Shown in pieces: positions 37,766 to 47,200 of a stretch of 64,000 nucleotides of DNA. Source of the DNA: a virus. Location: positions 1 to 64,000 of the IMG/VR virus record IMGVR_UViG_3300035670_000073; one strand, given 5' to 3'. Made by a program: the position numbers and the translations under genes. Under the pieces are notes generated by a model. The model ran no database searches, was not told where the DNA came from, and worked only from the letters and a program-made list of their open reading frames with translations. Each line of letters begins with the position of its first letter. The first letter of the stretch is position 1.

Positions 37766-39283
37766 ATGGCATTACAATTAGTAGACATATTTGGAAATTT
37801 ACAGCCTGACACAGGTAAAACGACCGAAATTCTTTCTGACAAGTTTGTATATACTTATTTTATTTTATATAAAAAATATAAATACCAATCATCTCAACGA
37901 TTATGGCAATATTTTACTAAAGTTAAAAAAATTACATTTTCTGACAAACCCAATTTATCTTCGTGGAATGATTATTCAACTAGTTTAAAGAATTCAGTAA
38001 ACGAATCTGTAGCAAAAGGCATAGCAACAAAAATAAATGATAATTCTTTTAAACTCGTTTATGGCGATTCAAAAGACATAATTAGAAAAATAGGAACGGT
38101 TTCACGGGTTATAACTTTTAATAATTTATATATACAAGATAATTATATTGATTCTACAGGTGGTACATATTCAAATTTTTACATAGATATAGAAGAAACT
38201 GATATCTTTAAAAGAACTGTGCGAGATAAATTGGATTGTTTATATCAAATCGGAAAATTAAAATATGGAAGTGGAGAAAAAGTTTTAGAAACTTTAAGTG
38301 ATCAGTTTTTCACCTTGTATTTTAAAATTCAAACATTTTATCCAAACAATGTTAATAAATCAAACTGGGAATCTCTTCTTACAGAAGGTGAACAGTTTGG
38401 AAAAGATTTCATAAATGAACATATAGATGAGGTGAAAAAAAATGTTCAAAGTGGTATTTGGAAAAAAGAAGATGTGCCGAGTTGTTTTTTACCAGATCCG
38501 GATCCAGCATTGCCAGGACCACCTACGCAAACCATATCCGGAGTAACTAATAAAGCTCCTACTGTTGATAATCCAAATATTAAATTGCCATCTCAAGAAG
38601 TAAAAAGTCTTACAGCAACATCTGCTACAGATGCAGTAGGACAAGCTCAAACACAAGCTACATCTTTAACAAATCAAGCACAAGGTGCAGTTTCATCAGT
38701 TACAGGTCAAGCACAAGGTGCTATAAATAATTTAACTCCGCAAGTTGGTCCTGCTATAAAAGTTGACGGATTAGGGAATGATTGGACTCCCGATAAATTT
38801 CAACCATCATCTATAGCCGGTAATACAAAATATGTAGATCCCAAAACGGGTGTGATAGGTTCAACCTCTACACTCGCAAAAGGTTTAACGGGAGCAGTGG
38901 CTGGTGGTGCTTTAGGTGCTGGAATAGGATCTTTGACCGGTGGAGGTACAGGTGCATTAGCAGGCGGAATAGGTGGTGCTGTCGCCGGTACCGGATTGGC
39001 AATAGGTGGAGTCACAGGCGGTGCTTTAGCAGGAGCTGGTTTAGGTGCTGGTATTGCGTCAATTGCCGGTGGAAACACTGCTACTATTGTAGGTGCCGGA
39101 GTTGGTGGTGCAACACTAGGAGCAGCAGCTGCCAAATTAAACGGTATAAAATCAACAATGCCTAAACCTAAAATACCAAAACCACCCAATACACCTCGTA
39201 TTAAAACTGTTAAAATACCTCGTCCGAATAGTACTAAAGGTGCTGAAACATTATTAAATTTACCTAAAACGCCTACTTTTTAA
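37766..39283 (+). CDS. Tail protein with glycine-zipper region
   Basis: A 505-aa protein. The N-terminal 240 residues are a globular, unrecognised domain. A Gln/Ala/Thr-rich linker follows, then a glycine-zipper segment (about 372-455, ALGAGIGSLTGGGTGALAGG and similar), and a Pro/Lys-rich tail. Glycine zippers insert in or span membranes, so this virion protein might enter the host envelope during injection; that is inference from the motif. It begins 3 nt after the spike gene. Confidence 0.6.
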   Translation: MALQLVDIFGNLQPDTGKTTEILSDKFVYTYFILYKKYKYQSSQRLWQYFTKVKKITFSDKPNLSSWNDYSTSLKNSVNESVAKGIATKINDNSFKLVYGDSKDIIRKIGTVSRVITFNNLYIQDNYIDSTGGTYSNFYIDIEETDIFKRTVRDKLDCLYQIGKLKYGSGEKVLETLSDQFFTLYFKIQTFYPNNVNKSNWESLLTEGEQFGKDFINEHIDEVKKNVQSGIWKKEDVPSCFLPDPDPALPGPPTQTISGVTNKAPTVDNPNIKLPSQEVKSLTATSATDAVGQAQTQATSLTNQAQGAVSSVTGQAQGAINNLTPQVGPAIKVDGLGNDWTPDKFQPSSIAGNTKYVDPKTGVIGSTSTLAKGLTGAVAGGALGAGIGSLTGGGTGALAGGIGGAVAGTGLAIGGVTGGALAGAGLGAGIASIAGGNTATIVGAGVGGATLGAAAAKLNGIKSTMPKPKIPKPPNTPRIKTVKIPRPNSTKGAETLLNLPKTPTF

Positions 39284-39297
39284 TAATTATATATAAT

Positions 39298-39756
39298 ATG
39301 AAAATTGAAGCTTTAAAAGAATACATCAAAAAGACTGTACAACAAGAAATTCGTTCAATTCTTAGAGAAGAATTAAAATATCAATTAACCGAGATATTAT
39401 TAGGTAACAATTCCAATGTTGTAGAATCTAAAAAAGACGAATCCATGAGTTTATCTTCACTTTTAGAGGCCGAACCCGAACCTATTAAACAACCGGTACC
39501 TAAAAAAACTGTGAAATACACCTCCAATCCGGTTTTGAACGAAATATTAAATGAAACTCAAGGCGGTATACCGAGAGAAGGTGAAATGGTTGGTCTAATA
39601 GGAGATGGATTTGGCGGTACAGTTGGACGAGAACAAATAAATGAGATTAAGGCACCGGAAAACGCTCCAAAAGAAGTTAAAACCGTATATCAAGCTATGA
39701 ATAAAGATTATAGATCTTTAATGAAAGCTGTAGATAAGAAGAGAAATAAAGGTTAA
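39298..39756 (+). CDS. Hypothetical 152-aa virion-type protein
   Basis: An amphipathic helical start (LKEYIKKTVQQEIRSILREE), a flexible middle and a Gly-rich conserved-looking stretch (GEMVGLIGDGFGGTVGREQI), ending in a basic helix. It lies between the glycine-zipper protein and the gp25-like gene (2 nt before the latter), suggesting a baseplate or tail-tube role. Not recognised. Confidence 0.6.
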   Translation: MKIEALKEYIKKTVQQEIRSILREELKYQLTEILLGNNSNVVESKKDESMSLSSLLEAEPEPIKQPVPKKTVKYTSNPVLNEILNETQGGIPREGEMVGLIGDGFGGTVGREQINEIKAPENAPKEVKTVYQAMNKDYRSLMKAVDKKRNKG

Positions 39757-39758
39757 AA

Positions 39759-40160
39759 ATGGCTAAGAAAGCAATAGGTCTTAAAATACCATTCAGATTA
39801 GGTAATGATGGTTATTTTGAAACGAATACAGATACAATTTCACAAGTATCAAGTAATATTCGTAACTTATTGTTGACTAAGCCGGGTGAAAGAAGGTTTA
39901 ATAATAGTTTCGGGTCATCTTTATATAAATTTTTATTTGAACAGAATGAATTAGACGAATCTAAAGATATTTTGATAAATTTAATTCAAAACGATTTAGA
40001 TAAATTCATGAACGGTGTAATTGTTACGGATGTAAAGGTAAAATTAACAGATAATCAAATCAATAATAATGATCAAACCAAAATATTTATAAGTGTAGAG
40101 TTCACTTATAGAGATCTATTAAGTAAAACTGAAGTAACAATCACAAATAATAACTTATAA
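39759..40160 (+). CDS. Baseplate wedge protein, gp25/GpW-lysozyme-like
   Basis: A 133-aa protein with the gp25 pattern: PFRLGNDGYFETNTDTISQV, SNIRNLLLTKPGERRFNNSF, GSSLYKFLFEQNE, then FISVEFTYRDLLSKTEVTI. The R-x-x-x-x-x-FG core after the GER turn is the hallmark of this sheath-initiator family. In T4 it joins the baseplate wedge to the sheath. Its stop overlaps the start of the gp6-like gene by one base. Confidence 0.88.
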   Translation: MAKKAIGLKIPFRLGNDGYFETNTDTISQVSSNIRNLLLTKPGERRFNNSFGSSLYKFLFEQNELDESKDILINLIQNDLDKFMNGVIVTDVKVKLTDNQINNNDQTKIFISVEFTYRDLLSKTEVTITNNNL

Positions 40161-42145
40161 TGAATCAATTAGTTAATAAAACTTTTAAAGCAAATACAAA
40201 AGATGTTTTGTATTTAAATCGTGATTTTACATCGTTAAAGCAACAACTAATTGATTTCACAAAACAATACTATCCACAAAGTTATAAAGATTTCAGTGAA
40301 AGTTCTCCTGGACAGATATTCATTGAACAAGCTTCATTCGTAGGCGATGTACTTTCTTATTATACCGATTATCAGTTCAAAGAAAGTTTCATACAATTTG
40401 CGAGTGAAAGAAAGAATTTAATAAATTTAGCACAAACTTTGGGTTATAAACCCAAAGTATCTTCCGTTTCAAGCGTAGATGTAGATTTATATCAATTGAT
40501 ACCATCTACTAGAACTTCATCTGTAGACGGTGAATATGTTCCAGATGACAGATACTGTTTGATATTGGCACCATATACTCAATTATCCAGTGTAAGTGGT
40601 ATATACTTTCTGATTGAAGACGGTGTTGATTTTAGCCAAGACACATCGTTTTCCCCACGTGAAATAAGTGTTTATAGTAGAGACAATACCGGAGCTCCAC
40701 TTTTTTACTTGTTGAAAAAAACAGTAAAGGCTTACTCCGGACGAGTTGTAGTAAAACAAATTTCAGTTGGCGATCCACAATCGTTCTTGAAATTAAAATT
40801 GGATGAAACTAATATTGTTAAAATAATAAGTGTAGTTGACTCAAATAATAATAATTACTACGAAGCACAGTATTTAGCACAAGATACAATACCAATAGTT
40901 ATTGATAATGTTCCATTAACAAATCAAACGCTTTCTAAGTACAGAGGTGATACTCCTAAAATTTTAAAATATTTGCGTACGGAAAATAGATTTATTACAA
41001 CAATTGACCAGAATAATTTTACTTATTTACAATTTGGAGCGAATACAGAAAATTTTCAAAATACAATTGTAATACCGAATCCATCAAATGTTGGTGTAGC
41101 TCTATCCAATTTAAATAATTTAAATATAAGTTTAGATGGAACTAATGTTTTAAAAAGCAACTCATACGGTGTAAGTCCATCCAATACAACATTAACGATA
41201 ACCTATGTAGTGGGCGGTGGTGTTCAATCAAATGTCAATTCCGAAGAAATTACTAAAATCGCTTTTACTAGTTATTTAAATGATTCTACATCGTTAACAG
41301 ATAGTGAAATTATATTATTAAATAATTTAAAAAATTCATTAAGAGTTTCCAATCCAAATTCATCAACGGGTGGTGGAGACGCAGATACAAATGAACAAAT
41401 AAGACAAAATTCAATATTAAATTTTTCTGCACAAAATCGAATGTTGACCGAGGAAGATTATTTACTCCGCGTATATTCTCTTCCAAATTATTTAGGTAGT
41501 ATTGCAAAAGCTTATGTAGAAAGTAATGCAACTCGTCAAATTCAATATAACGGTTTAATCAGAGGATTGGTAAATAATAGTAATAACGAAACTCTCGATT
41601 TATCACCCTTAAATCCCTTAGATCGACAAAAATTTTTACAATCAAACAATCCATTTACTAATAATTTGTATGTGTTGGGATACGACAACAATAAAAAACT
41701 AACTAAGATTAATCCAGCTACACTACAAAATTTGATCAATTATTTAAATAATTTTAAAATTATAACTGATAAAATTAATATTTTAGATGGTTATATAATA
41801 AACATCGGCATTGATTTTAAAATAACAGTTTTTCAAGGATTTAATAAAAGAGATGTTTTAAACGCATGTATTCAAACTATTCAAAACTTTTTAAACATTG
41901 ATAATTTATCTTTTAATCAACCAATTAATTTAAGTCAATTAACATTTGAAGTTATGAAAAATGAAGGTGTACAATCCGTTATTGAAATTAAAGTTAAAAA
42001 TTTAACTGTAGACGACGGGGATTATTCACCAATAGCATATAATTTGAGTATCGCAACCCAAAATAATATTATTTATCCTTCAAAAGATCCAGCTGTATTT
42101 GAAGTCAAATTTCCAACGAGTGATATAAAAGGCCTTGTAGTTTAA
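40160..42145 (+). CDS. Baseplate wedge protein, gp6/J-like
   Basis: A 661-aa protein. The N-terminal part (residues about 15-95: RDFTSLKQQLIDFTKQYYPQ, SPGQIFIEQASFVGDVLSYY, INLAQTLGYKP) and middle (GGGDADTNEQIRQNSILNFS, QNRMLTEEDYLLRVYSLPNY) match the Baseplate J/gp6 family. In T4 it forms the wedge iris with gp7 and gp53. Position directly after gp25 agrees with this order in many myoviruses. Confidence 0.88.
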   Translation: MNQLVNKTFKANTKDVLYLNRDFTSLKQQLIDFTKQYYPQSYKDFSESSPGQIFIEQASFVGDVLSYYTDYQFKESFIQFASERKNLINLAQTLGYKPKVSSVSSVDVDLYQLIPSTRTSSVDGEYVPDDRYCLILAPYTQLSSVSGIYFLIEDGVDFSQDTSFSPREISVYSRDNTGAPLFYLLKKTVKAYSGRVVVKQISVGDPQSFLKLKLDETNIVKIISVVDSNNNNYYEAQYLAQDTIPIVIDNVPLTNQTLSKYRGDTPKILKYLRTENRFITTIDQNNFTYLQFGANTENFQNTIVIPNPSNVGVALSNLNNLNISLDGTNVLKSNSYGVSPSNTTLTITYVVGGGVQSNVNSEEITKIAFTSYLNDSTSLTDSEIILLNNLKNSLRVSNPNSSTGGGDADTNEQIRQNSILNFSAQNRMLTEEDYLLRVYSLPNYLGSIAKAYVESNATRQIQYNGLIRGLVNNSNNETLDLSPLNPLDRQKFLQSNNPFTNNLYVLGYDNNKKLTKINPATLQNLINYLNNFKIITDKINILDGYIINIGIDFKITVFQGFNKRDVLNACIQTIQNFLNIDNLSFNQPINLSQLTFEVMKNEGVQSVIEIKVKNLTVDDGDYSPIAYNLSIATQNNIIYPSKDPAVFEVKFPTSDIKGLVV

Positions 42146-42146
42146 T

Positions 42147-43817
42147 ATGCATACATTTATTTATCCATCACAAGATACTTACATAAATAATTCTTCAAAA
42201 TTTATCGATAAAAATTTTGGTTTAGATGAAGTTTTGGAAATTTACGCTTCAAATTTAGGAAGTAAAACTACTTTTTTAAATAATTATTGGCATCCTGTTC
42301 CAGCCAATACATCTTCTTATGGAAATGAAGGTTGGTTGGCGTACTCAACTTCGTCCATTTTTATTTATTCAGGAAGTAAATGGAGATCATTTGGATTAAC
42401 TTCTTCGGTTGTACCAGGTACTTCATTTATAGCCAATTTTACTGGAAGATTAAAAAATAAACCAACAAATACAAAAATTGCTCTTTATTTATCAGGATCT
42501 GCCGATTATGCATCAGGATCATTTTCTGGCAGTGTTGTAAGTTCACAATGTTATACATCGTCCTACAGTGGTAGCTTTATAAGTTCAAGTGGTTGGGGTG
42601 GTATTATAAACACGGTTACATCAAGTAATTCTTATTATGTAGATGTAGTTAATTTTGTTGGATATTTTAAAGGAATTTATACAGGTTCATTTACCAGACC
42701 TACAACTGCTGATTATTTAATCAGACCGGAATTCAGTAGAACGTTAATCAAATTTGATTTGAATTCTTTGAGTGAATCAATTTCAAAAAACGAAATTAGT
42801 AGTTCAAATATTAAATTTATTTTAAATTTAAAAGCATGTGGCGCTAGAAATTTACCATTAAACTATAAATTATATGCATATCCTATCAGTCAAAGTTGGA
42901 ATAATGGCAATGGTAGATATGCCGACGATGGATCCGATTATGGTTCCAGCTGGAATTATACAAATTATTTAGATAACAATTATTGGTACAAGTATAATTC
43001 AACAGCTAGTTATCAACAAGTTGATTATCTTTTAACAGCATCCTATTCGTCAGCAAGTTTTCAAAAAGAAGGTGGAACTTGGTATTATAAAGTACCGGCG
43101 TCATATACTAATAAACCAAAATGGATTTGTAGTTCTTCATTTTTTAGTGGTTTAGCTAATTCGAGTTTAATTTGTAGTCAATCGTTTGGTTATGGACAAC
43201 AAAGTGATGTAAAGATGGATATAACTTCAATAGTTAGAAGTTGGTTATGTGGTTGTGTTCCAAATCAAGGATTGATATTATTAAGTTCATTTGAAATAAG
43301 TACGCCTCCACTTCAAAATACTAATGGATTATTACAGTTTTTTAGCAAAGAAACAAATACCATCTATAGTCCATATATTGATGTTGCGTGGGATGATAGT
43401 GTATTTAATACCGGTAGTTTAGCTCCATTAACAGGATCCGTTCAAAATTTAATTAATATTCAATACTTAAAAGATGAATATAAGGCTGGAAGTATACCAA
43501 GAATATTTGTATTTGCAAGAGATAAATATCCATTAAAACAATTTAATAAAGCATATCAACAACCGAATAATATTACGCCGAAATATTTACCATCTAAATC
43601 ATATTATATGATTAAAGACGCTGAATCGGAAGAAGTGTTAATTGATTTTAACGATTACACCAAATTGAGTTGTGATCCAAATTTAGGAAATTATTTCGCA
43701 TTGCAAACTACTGGATTACCACAAGAAAGATATTTGACAATATTTATAAAAATTGTTTACAGTGATAATACTGTAGATATTATAGATACACAAAAAGTAT
43801 TTAAAATAACAAGATAA
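42147..43817 (+). CDS. Baseplate-associated protein with DNRLRE-like start
   Basis: A 556-aa protein. The opening (IYPSQDTYINNSSKFIDKNF, GLDEVLEIYAS) and the later RTLIKFDLNSL..., PLNYKLYAYPISQSWNNGNG (about 190-260) resemble DNRLRE domains of surface adhesins. These have paired beta sheets and a typical D-T-Y-I-N start. A Ser/Gly-rich insert lies near 110-150. It may be a wedge-attached adhesin, in place of gp7/gp8-type genes. Confidence 0.6.
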   Translation: MHTFIYPSQDTYINNSSKFIDKNFGLDEVLEIYASNLGSKTTFLNNYWHPVPANTSSYGNEGWLAYSTSSIFIYSGSKWRSFGLTSSVVPGTSFIANFTGRLKNKPTNTKIALYLSGSADYASGSFSGSVVSSQCYTSSYSGSFISSSGWGGIINTVTSSNSYYVDVVNFVGYFKGIYTGSFTRPTTADYLIRPEFSRTLIKFDLNSLSESISKNEISSSNIKFILNLKACGARNLPLNYKLYAYPISQSWNNGNGRYADDGSDYGSSWNYTNYLDNNYWYKYNSTASYQQVDYLLTASYSSASFQKEGGTWYYKVPASYTNKPKWICSSSFFSGLANSSLICSQSFGYGQQSDVKMDITSIVRSWLCGCVPNQGLILLSSFEISTPPLQNTNGLLQFFSKETNTIYSPYIDVAWDDSVFNTGSLAPLTGSVQNLINIQYLKDEYKAGSIPRIFVFARDKYPLKQFNKAYQQPNNITPKYLPSKSYYMIKDAESEEVLIDFNDYTKLSCDPNLGNYFALQTTGLPQERYLTIFIKIVYSDNTVDIIDTQKVFKITR

Positions 43818-43818
43818 C

Positions 43819-44292
43819 ATGGCAAATATACCATTAATATATAATGTTTCTTTATCCGATGTACAGAGGTTTAAAGATTTAGGTACATTTACAAACAACT
43901 TTGATAATTTTGGGAATGCACAATTAGTTTATAATGTATCACAGTCTTATGAAGGTAAATTTAATTATGTTAAAATTCCACTTAAAAATTTTGAATATAA
44001 CATCGATAAAATAATCGATGTAAACGCCGTAGAATTTACCGAATTAAATTCACCTGTTCGTGAAGAAAAAAGAAATTTAAACGAAGTATTAACTCAATAT
44101 AACACATTGTTAGTTGAAAATCGAATATTAAATGAAACTGTCAATTCTTTAGTAGAAAAATACGAACAAAATGATGATAAACAAGTAATTGCTGCGATGA
44201 AGAATGAACTTATTAATTTAAGAATTAAATTGGGACAAGGAAATGTTCCTTCGGATTTTTCAGACGATTTTCCATTTTTACCATTAGCATAA
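43819..44292 (+). CDS. Hypothetical 157-aa baseplate-block protein
   Basis: A beta-like first half (IPLIYNVSLSDVQRFKDLGT) and a coiled-coil second half (about 80-140, LNEVLTQYNTLLVENRILNE). It lies 1-2 nt from both neighbours. A structural connector role is inferred from position only. Confidence 0.6.
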   Translation: MANIPLIYNVSLSDVQRFKDLGTFTNNFDNFGNAQLVYNVSQSYEGKFNYVKIPLKNFEYNIDKIIDVNAVEFTELNSPVREEKRNLNEVLTQYNTLLVENRILNETVNSLVEKYEQNDDKQVIAAMKNELINLRIKLGQGNVPSDFSDDFPFLPLA

Positions 44293-44293
44293 T

Positions 44294-47200
44294 ATGCCGT
44301 ACGATTATTTAACAATAAATCCAGAACAACTTAACTTCGGTTTAGTATCTGCTTCATATTTCGATACGGATTTGCAGAAATTATACGAACAAACTTTAGT
44401 ACCTGAAAAGGGGTTTTTCGGAGACGGAGACGATGATATTGTTGAATTAAGTTTATATGATACTAATCAAAATATTTTAGGTTTCAATAGAATTATTCCT
44501 AAAGTTACTTATTCAGTTGTACAGGGCAGTTTTAGAGATATTAATAACAATTTGCAATCGTATTCATATGCAAATCCAAGTACTAATATCGTAAGATATT
44601 CTAATGAAATATTATTGCACTCACAGTTTGATTTGAATTACAATCAAGTCAGTCCTGGTTTATATTATGTATTGTATAATCCAATCAGAAACATTGCTGG
44701 TAATCAAACTAATAATTTAGTAATTAAAGAAGTTTCTCCAAGTAGAACCGAATTACGATTATCATTTGCATTTGATACTGTTAAAAATGAACAATCTAGA
44801 TTAGACAGTGTAAAAATTAGAGCATTTGCAGATAAAAAATATATCTTTTTACAAATCGAAGACAACTTTGTTACAATAGTAGATAATAATCCAATTGAAC
44901 AAGATTTTGCTGCAAATGAAAATCAATATAATTTATATGAAATTTCACAGTTATTAGGTTTCAAAAATAAAGCAGATTTACAAGAGTACATATCTTCTAC
45001 TTATTACGGGTTTAATAAAATAATCAAAACAAACATAACAACTGAAGTATTAGAAACAAAAACTTTTGTCGGCATTGCTGAACAAATTAAAAATTTTTCT
45101 TATCGTTATAATGATGTCGAATTCATCAAAGAAGAAATATTAGAATCATTAAGAATAATTGTTTTAAAAGTCAGTCAAGATCGAATATTAGAAAGAACAT
45201 CTTTAAATCCAATTTCGCTAAATATCGTTTTAGATTTTTTCCAAAAAGTTATTTACAACGATTGGTTATTACCAAAAGTTTCAGAATTATTAGATAATTA
45301 TTATAACAATTTTTATGATTATTATAAAAATTCTTTAAATTTTAATAATGGAAGATTAATTAAAATTTTAAATCATACGAGTTATTTTAACGAAATTGAT
45401 AATTCAGTTAATATACAAATTAAACTAGATGAACCATTACCAACTGAATTCGATGTTAAAACTTTGTGTTGGATATCAAATATTAGCATTGCTCCAATTT
45501 ATTTTAAAGTTAATTTGTTTACGCAACAATTGTCGAGGAAGGTATATTTAAACGGTGTTAACTTTAATGTTGAAGTTCCTACTGTAAGTCCGACAAACCA
45601 AAAATTTGAAGATAACAACATAGATACATTAGATTATGCTAAAGTAAAATTAAAACAAAGAATAAACGATTTGTTTATAAATTTTGATGATTTTAATGAT
45701 TTTATAAATTATTCTTCAGCCGAGTTAAGAAGTAAAATAGCTAAAAATAAAATTTTATACTACGCTAATTTAGAAAATGAAAAAAATTTATTGATAACTA
45801 CAGCGAAGAATTCCGTTTATTCAATTTCAGCGTCTTATTCAAGAGATGTAAAATTAAAGACACAAGAACAAATTTCATTACTAAATACCTTTGACGATTA
45901 CGAATCTTATTTGTTTTTTAATACATCGAGTATTAATGAAAAAATCGAAAATGGCATTTCTTTTGATAAAAACAATTATAACAGTCTAACATATCAGTTA
46001 CCGGAATATATTAGGACCGATACAGAATCCGCCGATTATTTAAAATTTACAGCAATGATCGGTCATTTTTTTGATAATATACTTGTTTTTATTAAAAAAT
46101 TTCCTAAAAATTATCCAATCGTTAACGATGATAGAAATAATTATCCTAAAAACTATATTGAAGAATTGTTAAATTCATTAAATTGGAATGCAAATATTGC
46201 TAAGTTTGAACAAAGTGATTTAAATCAATTATATTTTACTAATACCGAAACTACAGGTTCTCTTTCGTCATCATATTTTGATTATGCAAAATCAATATTG
46301 AATAGATTAACTAACAATATAAGTGCAATATATAAGTCAAAAGGAACAGGTACATCATTTGATTTAATCAGAACAATTTTCGGTATACCTAAAGAATTAA
46401 TTCAGATTAAGGAATATGGAAGTCCGGATATATTATCTAACAAAACATCTTTTTATGAATATGACACTTTATTATATTTTACTAAATTTGACCGTGATAA
46501 TTATTTAAAATTTAATCATACTGGTAGTGATTCTTACTTTGTGAAATCAGAGTTCCAGTCAGTTAATCTGATTAACAACAATTTAACTCAAAGTATCGAA
46601 TATACATCCGTTTTTCAAGGCGTTTCTTCGGTTGAATTATCATTTAGATTAAATTCAATCAATTATGAATATGGCGAAAAAATACCTTTAATTAAAAAAG
46701 ATCGTATTTTCAACGATTGGTCAATTTATATTAAGAAAGATAAACAAAAAGAATCTGGAACTGTTATTTTTGAAATTAATCCGGTAGAAAACGAAAAAAC
46801 TTCAAGTATCAGAAGTTTAGAATTGCCATTTTTTAATAATAATTTTTACACATTACTTTTAAAACGAGAAGTTTTACCAGGATTTACTTTCGACGCTGTT
46901 AGCTTTAGTTCTAGTTTACAAAAGAATCAATATCCATCTATCGTTTTAGAAAACGAACCTACTTTTAATAATTTTGTTGTTGAAGATGATGGTGATTTTG
47001 TAGCAATACCTCCAATTTTAAACAAATTAACACAATCATTTTTCATTGAAAGTTCAAGAAAATATGTTCCACATCTTTATACTTTAGAAATAAATCAATA
47101 TGACGGCGAACAGTTAATTTTTAACAGTAAGAGTACAAAAATCATTACTTACGAAACTAATCGATTTTTTTCTTCGGGGAGTTATTATATTGGAAACTAC